A stretch of 64,000 nt of DNA from Agromyces sp. LHK192 (GTDB lineage Bacteria; Actinomycetota; Actinomycetes; Actinomycetales; Microbacteriaceae): positions 496,001-560,000 of the forward strand of contig NZ_CP034753.1 of assembly GCF_004006235.1 (NCBI RefSeq). Direction: 5' to 3'. The first letter of the stretch is position 1. Each line of letters begins with the position of its first letter. Under the pieces are notes generated by a model. The model had not been told where the DNA came from. It saw only the letters and a program-made list of their open reading frames with translations, and did no database searches. The translations under genes were made by a program, and so were the position numbers. Below, in pieces: positions 1-8,648 of this stretch.

Positions 1-1
1 G

Positions 2-2653
2 TATGAAGACGAGCCGTTCCTGGTCCCGGTCCGGCTGGACTGGGACAGTGCCGCGTTCCGACTTCCGCTGGAGCCCGGGTACGTCGACGGCTGCGACTTC
101 TGGGATGACTCGGAGTTGGACGAATCCGTGCTGCCCGGGACCGGCGGGTTCGACCGCTGCTACCTCGTCGGACTCGACGCACCCGGTTCGTCCGTGTCGT
201 TCACCGTGCCGTTCCGGGTGTCCGGCCCCCGGCCGGCGACCAGCGACCTCGAGTTCACGGCGACCGTCGACCACTGGGCCTGGTACTGGGGTGACGGATA
301 CGACTTCGCCCCGGTGAACCCTGCGATCGCGACCCATGCGATCCCGGTCGCCTCGCCCTTCGAACTCCGGGTCGAGCAGTACGAGTTCCTCGACCTCGGC
401 GCGGTCGGCGCGGTCACCCCCGTGCTCGCCCGGTACACGGTGTTCAGCAGCGAGGCGCAGTTGCGCGGCATCGACGACGCCGAACTCGTCGTCCGGCTCG
501 GTTGGCCGGAGGGGATGACCCTCGGCGGTGCGCCGCCTGCGGGCTGCGTCGCCGTCGTTCCGCGAAGTCTGGACTGCACCATCGACGACGCGAACGAACT
601 GGGAGCGAATCCCGAGGCGCCGAACGACGACGAGTGGCAGCTCCTCGTCGAGGAATGGGATCTGAACCTGACGCTTCCTGCGGCGCAGTCCCAGCGGGAA
701 CTCCTGAGCGCCTTCACGATCGACTTCGTGAGCGGCTGGACCTACACCGAGCCGATCATCACCATCGCGTCCGACCCGGCCTCGGCGCGGCCGCTCGGCG
801 GATTCGGTCGCAGCGTGGCCGGACACGCACCCGCCGTGCTGCCGCTGGCGTCGCCGACACCGCCCGGCGGAGTCACCATGACGGCCGACTGGGCGGATTC
901 CGCCAGCACGCCGTTCGCGATCCTCGACCGTGTGTTCCCGACCGAGACGATCGCGTCCGTGTCGAACGCGGTGCCCGGCGGCGACGACGTCGAAGTCACG
1001 TTCCGGGTGACGCATTCGCCCGAGGTGACGACCGTGCTGCCCGGCGTCGAGGTCGCCGTCGCACTCGATTGGCCGGACATCCTCGTGCCCACGGGCGACC
1101 CGGCCGAATGCGACGAGTTCGTCGCCCAGATCTGCACGATCACCGGCCTCGACGAACCGGGATCCTCGGTCGACATCAGTATGACGTTCGAGGTACCGGA
1201 GACCGCGTGGGGGTTCGGGCGGTTCGCGATCTCCGGCGATGGCGTGATGATCGTCGAGTCCAATTCCGACGGCGACATCGAGCACGACTATCCGCCGAGT
1301 TGGGTCGAGGACTCCGACGCCCCGATCACCGTGCTCGCGAACGTCTTCGAGACGCAGGTCACGCTGGACCGCGACCGCACGTGGCCCGACGGGAGCGACG
1401 TGCTCGTCACCGTCCGAGTGCAGTGGTCGAAGGCGCTGCCGCAGGACATCCCGCCGACGCGGGTGTTCGTCGGTCTCGAGTTCGACTGGCCGGATGCCGT
1501 CGCCGACCTGGTCGATCCGCCGGGAATCGTCGGGTGCGATCCGCTCGACGACGGGATCTGCTACCTGCAGGACTGGTTCGGACCCGGCGATGCCAGGGAG
1601 GTGACCTTCCGGCTCGATCCGGTCGCGGTCGGCGCGCTGGAGGTCGCCGCGATGCCCGCCGCCATCGGAGTCGGAGTGCCCAACGATGCCTCCGAGCTCC
1701 CGATCGAGTGGCTCGGCGGCGATGAGGCATCCGCCACGGTCGTCGACGCGCAATTCGATGTCGACCTGGTGCTCGATCGCAACCCGATCTACCACGGCGG
1801 CCTGCCGATGCGCGCGAAGGCGACGCTGACGCGGGGTCCCGCCACCGACGGCGGTGCCGGGTACGACCCGACGCTGCCGAACACCGAGGTGGAGTTCGCC
1901 TTCACCTGGCCGACGACGAGCCCGCCGGGTCAGCCGACGACGCACCTCACGCTCAGCGGCGCCGAGAACTGCCCCGGCTTCGCCGTCGACACCTGCGTGA
2001 AGACCGGGTTCGACGCGGTCGGTGCGACCACCGACACGACGCTGGTGTTCACGCCGCCGCCGGCGGGAGCGGCGCACGACCCGCATCCCGGGCAGGTCTC
2101 CGTCGCCGTCGAGCGCGCATCGTTCGACGTGACGCGGTACACGCTGCCGCCGCTGCCCGTGGGACCGGACCCCGAGGAGTGCGGATCGAACCCGGCCTGC
2201 TGCGAATGGGGCACGCTCGAGTGCCCGGTCGACCCGTTGCCCGAGCCGGCGTCGAGCATCGAACGGGCGGATGCGCCCACCGGGTGGCTCGGCGACGACA
2301 CCGAGCCGTACAACCTGCTGCAACCCGTCGCCTGGTTCACGCCGGCGGTCGCCAACCCCGGCGACGTGGTCACGATGTTCGGGCGGTACTTCCCGCCGGG
2401 CGAGACGTTGAACGCCGAATGGGAACTGCGCCATGCGCAGGCGACGGTCACCGCCTTCCCGGGGCCGGTCGTCGGCGGCGCGCTGGGCTCCGAGTTCCGG
2501 CGCGACGTCGTCGTCTTCCGCCGTGCGCTGCAGGGTCCGCGCTGGGTCCAGATCTCGAGCGCCGCCGGCACGTTCGGCACGTTCGAGTCCGCTCCGATCC
2601 TGATCTCGCCGCGAAACTCGACCGGCCCGGACCTCGTGGGGAGGGGCGGATGA
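2..2653 (+). CDS. Cys-paired repeat surface/fibre-like protein of the eCIS cluster (5' end outside window)
   Basis: The reading frame is open to the left edge, so the N-terminus and any signal peptide are missing. About 880 residues are visible. They form roughly five beta-rich modules of about 120-190 residues, each carrying a Cys pair (codons near 91/158, 543/573, 1107/1132, 1533/1558 and 1968/1991). Most modules have a G-(L/F)-D-x-(P/V)-G-(S/A) segment after the second Cys, for example GLDAPGSS and GLDEPGSS. A short Cys-rich linker (near 2180-2230) precedes a C-terminal IPT/TIG-like segment (VAWFTPAVANPGD, then GRYFPPGE). Paired cysteines suggest disulfides and therefore an extracellular location. 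The stop codon overlaps the start of the cap gene (ATGA at 2650), so the gene belongs to the eCIS operon. A fibre or adhesin role is inference; I do not recognise a named family for the repeats. Confidence 0.6.
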   Translation, partial: YEDEPFLVPVRLDWDSAAFRLPLEPGYVDGCDFWDDSELDESVLPGTGGFDRCYLVGLDAPGSSVSFTVPFRVSGPRPATSDLEFTATVDHWAWYWGDGYDFAPVNPAIATHAIPVASPFELRVEQYEFLDLGAVGAVTPVLARYTVFSSEAQLRGIDDAELVVRLGWPEGMTLGGAPPAGCVAVVPRSLDCTIDDANELGANPEAPNDDEWQLLVEEWDLNLTLPAAQSQRELLSAFTIDFVSGWTYTEPIITIASDPASARPLGGFGRSVAGHAPAVLPLASPTPPGGVTMTADWADSASTPFAILDRVFPTETIASVSNAVPGGDDVEVTFRVTHSPEVTTVLPGVEVAVALDWPDILVPTGDPAECDEFVAQICTITGLDEPGSSVDISMTFEVPETAWGFGRFAISGDGVMIVESNSDGDIEHDYPPSWVEDSDAPITVLANVFETQVTLDRDRTWPDGSDVLVTVRVQWSKALPQDIPPTRVFVGLEFDWPDAVADLVDPPGIVGCDPLDDGICYLQDWFGPGDAREVTFRLDPVAVGALEVAAMPAAIGVGVPNDASELPIEWLGGDEASATVVDAQFDVDLVLDRNPIYHGGLPMRAKATLTRGPATDGGAGYDPTLPNTEVEFAFTWPTTSPPGQPTTHLTLSGAENCPGFAVDTCVKTGFDAVGATTDTTLVFTPPPAGAAHDPHPGQVSVAVERASFDVTRYTLPPLPVGPDPEECGSNPACCEWGTLECPVDPLPEPASSIERADAPTGWLGDDTEPYNLLQPVAWFTPAVANPGDVVTMFGRYFPPGETLNAEWELRHAQATVTAFPGPVVGGALGSEFRRDVVVFRRALQGPRWVQISSAAGTFGTFESAPILISPRNSTGPDLVGRGG

Positions 2654-3312
2654 TCGGCGAGATCGACGATGCCATGAAGCGGCTGGTTCGCGAGGCACCC
2701 GGCATCGGCAAGGACATCGAGGTCGTGCTCGACGCGCCGACGAAGGACTGGGCGGCCAGACGCAACGCGCCGACCGTCGACCTGTTCCTCTACGACATCC
2801 GCGAGGACGTGAAGCGGCGCGAGACGGGATTCCTCGAGGAGCGCAACGAGCAGGGCATCGTCATCGCACGCACCCCGGCGCCGCGCTACTTCAAGCTCTC
2901 GTACCTCGTGACCGCGTGGACGCAGCGCCCTGACGACGAGCACCGGCTGCTCGATGCGCTGATGCGCTGCTTCCTCAAGTACGACGCCGTGCCCGAGCCG
3001 CTCGTGGTCGACACGCTCGCCGAGACCGGCCTGCCCGCGTGGCTCTCGATCGCGCTGCCGCCGCCCGAGGACCGGGCGTTCGCCGACGTCTGGTCGTCGC
3101 TCGGCGGCGAGCTGAAGCCCTCGCTCGACGTCGTCATCACGGCGCCGATCACCACCGGCGTGGTCTACCAGGTCGGCCCGCCGGTCAAGGAGGGCGTGCG
3201 CGGCGAGTTCAGCGGGATGGGAACCGGCACCGGCTTCGGCGGCGACGAACAGCGCACCGGCCGCCGGCCCGCGACCGCGGCGACCACCCCGCCCGGCGCG
3301 AAGGGCGAATGA
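2650..3312 (+). CDS. DUF4255 / Pvc16-type eCIS cap adaptor protein
   Basis: 220 residues. Pvc16-family proteins (DUF4255) cap the distal end of the sheath-tube in contractile injection systems. The N-terminus (MIGEIDDAMKRLVRE), the DLFLYDIREDVKRRE block near residues 43-57 and the YLVTAWTQ segment near residue 84 are typical of DUF4255. The C-terminal ~40 residues are Gly/Thr/Pro-rich and look disordered. The start is fixed by translational coupling: ATGA, with the ATG at 2650 overlapping the upstream stop. The next gene is coupled in the same way. The order cap gene then AAA ATPase is normal for eCIS loci. Confidence 0.88.
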   Translation: MIGEIDDAMKRLVREAPGIGKDIEVVLDAPTKDWAARRNAPTVDLFLYDIREDVKRRETGFLEERNEQGIVIARTPAPRYFKLSYLVTAWTQRPDDEHRLLDALMRCFLKYDAVPEPLVVDTLAETGLPAWLSIALPPPEDRAFADVWSSLGGELKPSLDVVITAPITTGVVYQVGPPVKEGVRGEFSGMGTGTGFGGDEQRTGRRPATAATTPPGAKGE

Positions 3313-5363
3313 TGATCGGCGACCCGAACCTCACGCACCTGCTCGGGCGGCTCGGGGTCATCGAGGATCGCATCCGCCGGCTCGTGGCAGCGCGGCACGC
3401 GGTCGACCCGCAGCCCGACGACCCGTTCCGCGGCCTGTACCTCAGCGATGAGCTGATCGACCGGCTGCTCGGCCAGGCGCGCGGAGTGCCGGACTGGTCG
3501 GATGCGTCGTCGCGTCTGGCCGAGTGCGAGCAGGGCGCCGATCTCGCCGAGGCCGCCGGTCACCGGCTCCGGCTGCGCGAGGTCGCCGAGACGTTCGGCC
3601 TGAACGACCTCGACGTGGACCTCCTCGTCGTCGGGCTCGCCGCGGACCTCGACCCCAGGTTCGAACGGTTCTTCGGCTACCTGAACGACGACGTGAGTCG
3701 CCGGCGACCGTCGGCGGCGCTCGCGATGGAGCTCTGCGGCGTCGGCCTGACGTCGGCCGGCGATCGGGCGCGACTCGTCGGCGGCCCGCTGATCACCGGC
3801 TCCCTGATGACGCTCGACGACGCCGACCGACCGTTGCCGACCCGAGCGCTGCGGGTGCCCGACCGCGTCGTCGGCCACCTGCTCGGCGACGACGGCGGTG
3901 ACCGCGCACTCGACGGCGTGCTGCAGGACTCGGCCCCGATCGACTGGGGCGACGGCGGCGAGGTCGCCCGGGCGCTCGCCGCGGGGATCCGCTCGGTCTA
4001 CGTTCGCGAGCATGCGACGAGTTCCGGACGCGCGATCGCGGCCGACGCGCTCCGATCGGTCGGCCTCGACCCGATCGAGCTCGACCTGGCGAAGATCGGC
4101 AGTGACGAGGACGGGGTGCAGATCGCGCGGCTGGTCGTGCGCGAGGCACGCCTTCGCCGCGCCGGGCTGATCGCAGGACCGGTCGCGCCCGAACTGCCCG
4201 CCGAGGTGCTCGATGCGCTGGATGCCTCGCCGCAGCCGACCGTGCTCGTCGGCGACGCCGTGTGGGACCCGTCGCGGGCGCGCACGCATCCGGCCGTCGT
4301 CGAGGCACGGGCGAGCACGACGCTCGAACGAGTCGAGCTGTGGCGTCGCGAACTCGGGCGGGCGGGGTCCCGGCTCGACGTGGCGTCCGCCACCGGCCAG
4401 TTCCGGCTGCGCCCGGAGCAGGTGCGTCGCGCCGCGCGGACGGCCCGCACCCAGGCGGCCCTCTCGCACGACGGCGGCATCACGATCGCCGACCTCACCG
4501 CGGGCGCCCGCGCCGAGAACGGGTCGGCGCTCGACCGGCTGGCCCGACGCGTCGAGCCCGCGGTCGGCTGGGACGACCTCGTGCTCCCCGCCGCAACCCT
4601 CTCGGCCCTCCGCGAGATCGAACTGCGCGCGCGGCACCGCGAGCAGGTGCTCGGCGACTGGGGCATGCGCCCGGGCGGTGGACGCGGGCACGGCGTCGTC
4701 GGGCTGTTCGCCGGCGATTCGGGCACCGGCAAGACCATGTCGGCCGAGGTCGTCGCCCGCGAACTCGGCCTCGACCTCTACGTCGTCGACCTCTCGACCG
4801 TCGTCGACAAGTACATCGGCGAGACCGAGAAGAACCTCGACCGCATCTTCACCGCGGCGGCCGGCACCAACGCCGTGCTGCTCTTCGACGAGGCCGACGC
4901 CGTGTTCGGCAAGCGCAGCGAGGTCAAGGACGCCCACGACCGCTACGCCAACGTGGAGAGCGCCTACCTGCTCCAGCGCATGGAGACCTTCGACGGCCTC
5001 GCGGTGCTCGCCACCAACCTGCGCGCCAACATCGACGAGGCGTTCACGAGGCGGCTCGACGTGATCGTCGACTTCCCGATGCCGGATGCCTCGCAGCGCG
5101 CGGCGCTCTGGGATCGGTGCCTCGGCGCCCAGGTCGCGCGCGCGACCGACATCGACTTCGAGTTCCTCGGGGAGTCGTTCGAGCTCGCTGGCGGGGCGAT
5201 CCGCTCCGCCGCGGTCACGGCGGCGTACCTCGCAGCCGCCGACGGCGGGCAGGTCGGCATGCGGCACCTCGTGCTCGCCGTGGAGCGCGAGTACCGCAAG
5301 CTCGGGCGCCTCGTCGTCGAGCGCGAGTTCGGCCGCTACTGGTCGGTGGTGTCGGTGGGGTGA
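3309..5363 (+). CDS. Pvc15-type AAA+ ATPase of the eCIS
   Basis: 684 residues. The N-terminal ~420 residues are the divergent, winged-helix-containing part usual for these ATPases. The C-terminal AAA+ module has Walker A GDSGTGKT at residues 469-476, Walker B LLFDEAD at 524-530 and an arginine-rich FTRRLDVIVDFPMP segment typical of sensor/Arg-finger regions. Pvc15-like ATPases are thought to help assembly or cargo loading of contractile particles in the cytoplasm. The start is ATG-ATG at 3309/3312, overlapping the upstream stop, and the 3' end overlaps the next gene by GTGA. Family membership is clear; the exact role in this particle is inferred from homologues. Confidence 0.9.
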   Translation: MMIGDPNLTHLLGRLGVIEDRIRRLVAARHAVDPQPDDPFRGLYLSDELIDRLLGQARGVPDWSDASSRLAECEQGADLAEAAGHRLRLREVAETFGLNDLDVDLLVVGLAADLDPRFERFFGYLNDDVSRRRPSAALAMELCGVGLTSAGDRARLVGGPLITGSLMTLDDADRPLPTRALRVPDRVVGHLLGDDGGDRALDGVLQDSAPIDWGDGGEVARALAAGIRSVYVREHATSSGRAIAADALRSVGLDPIELDLAKIGSDEDGVQIARLVVREARLRRAGLIAGPVAPELPAEVLDALDASPQPTVLVGDAVWDPSRARTHPAVVEARASTTLERVELWRRELGRAGSRLDVASATGQFRLRPEQVRRAARTARTQAALSHDGGITIADLTAGARAENGSALDRLARRVEPAVGWDDLVLPAATLSALREIELRARHREQVLGDWGMRPGGGRGHGVVGLFAGDSGTGKTMSAEVVARELGLDLYVVDLSTVVDKYIGETEKNLDRIFTAAAGTNAVLLFDEADAVFGKRSEVKDAHDRYANVESAYLLQRMETFDGLAVLATNLRANIDEAFTRRLDVIVDFPMPDASQRAALWDRCLGAQVARATDIDFEFLGESFELAGGAIRSAAVTAAYLAAADGGQVGMRHLVLAVEREYRKLGRLVVEREFGRYWSVVSVG

Positions 5364-7735
5364 GCGCCGTCGGGCACGTCCGCGCCGGCCGGGGGGTCGG
5401 CGAGCCAGCGCGGCGCGCCCGAGCGCCGTCGGCCATGCGGTCACGGACCGGTGCCGGGCCGTCGGGGCCCGTCCAGCGGATCCTGGCACTGCAGCGTTCC
5501 GCAGGGAACCGAGCGGTCGCCGCGGCGATCGTGCAGCGGATCCCGCCGCCTGCGGTGCCGTTCACCGACCCGGCGCGCATCCGCACCCTCACGCTCGGCG
5601 CACTCGACGACTACGCGAGGGATCGTCCGGACTGGATGACCGACGGCAGGCTGCCCGCGGGTACCGACCGTTCGCTGATCGACCTGCTGCGCTGGGCGCG
5701 CGTCGGCTCGCCGGCCCCACTCGACGCCGCTCGCCCGTTCGTCGTGTCGGACCTGCTGTCGCAGACGGCGGCGGAACGGGCGGAACTGGGCGTCTACGCG
5801 CGTGCGAAGCAGCGGGAGGACTCGGCGGTCCCGCCGGACGGGATCACCTCCCTTCCCGAGGCGGTCGAGCTCGGCAGGACCGTGCAGGAACTCGAACGAC
5901 GGCTGCCGAAGGCGGACCTGCATCGCGGCCTCGGTGCCCAGGACAGCGCCAAGGCGGAGTTGCAGACCCTGGCCGCCAGCGGGAAGGCGGCCGACCTGGC
6001 CGACTACTTCCGCGGGGCGAGGGCGTTCCTCGAGGCCGAGAACGGCCGTGACTCGCGCTCGTACCGGGAGTGGGGTGCGGATCCCGCAGCGTTCATCGGT
6101 CGCGTCCCCGACGTCCGGAACATCCACCGATTCCCCAAGCCGATGATCGAAGCCCTGATCGCGAACCGCGCGGATCGGTCGAGGACGAAGCCGCTGGTGG
6201 TGGTCCTCCACTCCGGGAGCGACCACAACGGCGCGTTCCACGCCGACGCCGGGATGACGGCCGTCGTGACGCACGCGGCCAACCTGACCCTGATGATCGA
6301 GGGCGTTGGGAACCTGGAGGCCGCGGGGGACCGGGTGACCGCGCTCGCGCGGGCCTACGGCCAGGGCCGCCGCGTGCAGCAGGTGATGCTCGCCGGGCAC
6401 GGCGGGCCGACCTCGATCGAACTCGCGGGCCGACCGGGTGCCTCGGTGTCGGCCGAGTCCGAGGGTGCCGGGCGGGCACGCACGGAGCGGTTCATCCGGC
6501 GACTCGTCGGGGTCATGGCCCCGGGACCGAACGCGAGGATCGTGCTCAACGCGTGCCTCACGGCGGCGGAGCCGGTTTCAGACAGCCTGCCCGCCGACCC
6601 GGGTCTCGCGCGGGCCGCGATCCTCCACCGGCTCACGACCGACCCGAGCATCGCGACCCTCCTGCACAACATGGCCGGTGGACGAACCGTCGAGGGCAAC
6701 GTCGCCTCGGTCGGCGCCGGGTCGTACATCACTCCCGCGGGGGAGTTGCACCAGACCATCACCGGTGACGAGGCCGCGACCTCCACCAACCCGGCGGACT
6801 ACGTCGAGCGCGGTCACGAACCGGAGGGCGCGGCCAGGAGCCTGGTCGTGCTGTGGGCGCGCGACGCGGCCGCGGCCACGTCGGCGATCGCCGCGAGGCG
6901 CGGTCACGGATTCACCTCCTGGGGCGACCGCGTCATCCAGGCGATGTTCGACATCTTCGAGTCCTCGGGCGACATCGCCGGGATGTCGCGGGTCGCCGAA
7001 CAGTCCTCCCGAGGACTCAGCGAGTTCGAGAACCGGAATCACCAGACACCGGGCGAGGTCGGCTGGCTTCAGAACGTCGATCCGTTCGAGACCGCGCTCA
7101 CGGCGCGCGTGCGTGCGATCCCCGGACTCGGCGCCGGCGGCAAGGTCGCGCTCGACCAGGTGCGACTGTCACCCGACCCGACCCGCGCACCCGAGATCGT
7201 CGCGCTGGTGGAGGCATCCGCCTCGCTGGACGTGCTGCGCCGTCATCTCGACGCGAGCTGGCTCGCGGCACGCCTGCCCGCACTGCTCCCGCTCGCAAGC
7301 GCGCCGGCCCCGACCCGCGCGCAGATCATGATCGCCGCGTTCACGCTCGGTTCGGACCCGCACGCGGAGGCGTTCCTGCGGGCGAACGCGTCGGGAACGC
7401 GACTCGTCCCGCCCGCCGGCACGACCGTCGACGGTCTCACGGATGCCGACCCTTCCGAGAACACGCTGCTCGAGCAGCTCGGCATCGTGCGCGCCGCTCC
7501 GGTCGTGCCGGTGGGCGGCGGGCCCGTCGCGCCCGGCGTGCAGTCCCTGTCGCTGAGGGGCCGGACGAAGGAGTGGCTGAACGTGCGCGAGGAGCCCGAC
7601 ATCGCCTCGCCGCGCGTCGACGTCCTCCGCCGCGGGACGAACATCGACGTCATCGGCCAGATCGGCCGGTGGTACGCGGTGCTGTGGCGTTCGAACATGC
7701 GGTTCGTGGTCAAGCGATTCCTGGCGGTCCGGTGA
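5360..7735 (+). CDS. Putative eCIS effector: LQxxAGNxAV tag, caspase-like (clan CD) His/Cys core, C-terminal SH3-like domain
   Basis: 791 residues from the coupled GTG at 5360 (GTGA overlap with the ATPase stop); an in-frame ATG at 5435 is an alternative. Residues 44-53 read LQRSAGNRAV, a tag also found in the two following genes. Residues ~275-410 resemble a Rossmann-like alternation: a strand (PLVVVLHSGSDHNG), a strand (NLTLMIEGVG), then VMLAGHGG with His347-Gly and RIVLNACLTA with Cys399. A hydrophobic strand ending in HG and another ending in (A)C about 50 residues later is the signature of clan CD peptidases (caspase/gingipain/CHAT/C80). The last ~60 residues (LNVREEP onward) look like a bacterial SH3 domain. 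Function as delivered protease is inference; a pseudo-enzyme is possible. The gene lies between the ATPase and the DUF4157 gene, a usual cargo slot. Confidence 0.55.
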   Translation: MSAVGHVRAGRGVGEPARRARAPSAMRSRTGAGPSGPVQRILALQRSAGNRAVAAAIVQRIPPPAVPFTDPARIRTLTLGALDDYARDRPDWMTDGRLPAGTDRSLIDLLRWARVGSPAPLDAARPFVVSDLLSQTAAERAELGVYARAKQREDSAVPPDGITSLPEAVELGRTVQELERRLPKADLHRGLGAQDSAKAELQTLAASGKAADLADYFRGARAFLEAENGRDSRSYREWGADPAAFIGRVPDVRNIHRFPKPMIEALIANRADRSRTKPLVVVLHSGSDHNGAFHADAGMTAVVTHAANLTLMIEGVGNLEAAGDRVTALARAYGQGRRVQQVMLAGHGGPTSIELAGRPGASVSAESEGAGRARTERFIRRLVGVMAPGPNARIVLNACLTAAEPVSDSLPADPGLARAAILHRLTTDPSIATLLHNMAGGRTVEGNVASVGAGSYITPAGELHQTITGDEAATSTNPADYVERGHEPEGAARSLVVLWARDAAAATSAIAARRGHGFTSWGDRVIQAMFDIFESSGDIAGMSRVAEQSSRGLSEFENRNHQTPGEVGWLQNVDPFETALTARVRAIPGLGAGGKVALDQVRLSPDPTRAPEIVALVEASASLDVLRRHLDASWLAARLPALLPLASAPAPTRAQIMIAAFTLGSDPHAEAFLRANASGTRLVPPAGTTVDGLTDADPSENTLLEQLGIVRAAPVVPVGGGPVAPGVQSLSLRGRTKEWLNVREEPDIASPRVDVLRRGTNIDVIGQIGRWYAVLWRSNMRFVVKRFLAVR

Positions 7736-7849
7736 TGACGGGGAGTCGACCTGCTGCCCGAACGGGCAGATCCCGGGGACGAACGGGACGAGCCCGCGTC
7801 GGTCCACCGCCGCAGGGCGTGGAATGGAAGAACGCCAGGGAGGTGTGCC

Positions 7850-8644
7850 ATGCGCATCCACGATGAGGAACGCGGCGTCGACGTCGTCGCGCACGATCGG
7901 TCGAGCCGGCAGGACGACGCGTCGTTCGCCGGACTCGCCCAGCGCCGCGCCGACGTGCTCGGCCCGGCGTCGATGCTGCGCCTGCAGCGCGACGCGGGCA
8001 ACAGCGCGGTGAGCGGGCTCGTCGCCGAGCAGGAGGACGAACATGCCGGGCACGACCACGGCGCCGAGCGCTCGCCCGTGCTCGACGTCGTGCAGGGCGG
8101 AGGCGGTTCACCGCTGGAGAGCGGGGTCCGCGACGACATGGAGTCGCGGCTCGGAGCCGACTTCTCGGACGTCCGCGTGCACACGGGGTCGGATGCGCAC
8201 GCGTCGGCGCAGTCGGTCGGCGCGCACGCGTACACGGTGGGCAACAATGTCGTGTTCCAACGCGACGCGTTCGACACGTCGTCGACGGCCGGGCGTACGA
8301 CGCTCGCCCATGAACTGACCCACGTCATGCAGCAGCGTTCGGGCCCCGTCGACGGGACCCCGTCGGGAGGCGGTGTGAGCGTGTCGGATCCGGGGGATCG
8401 GTACGAGGTCGCCGCGTCCGAGAACGCCGCCCGCGTGATGAGCGAACCGGCACCGATCCAGCGCGAGACGGATGCCTCGGCCCCCGGGGCAGCCGCGTCG
8501 GTCCAGCGCGAGGGCGAGGAGGAGGAACCCGTGCAGGGTTCGTTCGTGCAGCGCGAGGAGGCTCCCGAGGAGGAGGAAGAGGCCGTGCAGGGTTCGTTCG
8601 TGCAGCGCGAGGAGGCTCCCGAGGAGGAGGCCGAGGAAGCCTGA
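7850..8644 (+). CDS. DUF4157 (eCIS core domain) protein with HELTH zinc-protease-like motif
   Basis: 264 residues; GGGAGGTG lies just upstream of the ATG. The N-terminal tag LQRDAGNSAV is at residues 45-54. The DUF4157 core follows (LESGVRDDMESRLGADFSDV, then VHTGSDAHASAQSVGAHAYT), ending in TTLAHELTHVMQQ with H154-E-L-T-H158, which matches a gluzincin-type HExxH. DUF4157 is a strong marker of eCIS loci and is often found in toxins or cargo processing proteins. The C-terminal 90 residues are acidic and disordered, with repeated (I/V)QR tripeptides and an 18-residue unit present twice. Whether it cuts neighbouring cargo or is itself cargo cannot be told from sequence. Confidence 0.85.
   Translation: MRIHDEERGVDVVAHDRSSRQDDASFAGLAQRRADVLGPASMLRLQRDAGNSAVSGLVAEQEDEHAGHDHGAERSPVLDVVQGGGGSPLESGVRDDMESRLGADFSDVRVHTGSDAHASAQSVGAHAYTVGNNVVFQRDAFDTSSTAGRTTLAHELTHVMQQRSGPVDGTPSGGGVSVSDPGDRYEVAASENAARVMSEPAPIQRETDASAPGAAASVQREGEEEEPVQGSFVQREEAPEEEEEAVQGSFVQREEAPEEEAEEA
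8531..8638 (+). repeat. 54-nt in-frame tandem duplication in the DUF4157 tail
   Basis: Copies begin at 8531 and 8585 and are identical for about 46 bases. Each encodes VQGSFVQREEAPEEE plus an acidic spacer. The unit length is 18 codons, so the frame is kept. Confidence 0.9.
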
Positions 8645-8648
8645 GCCC

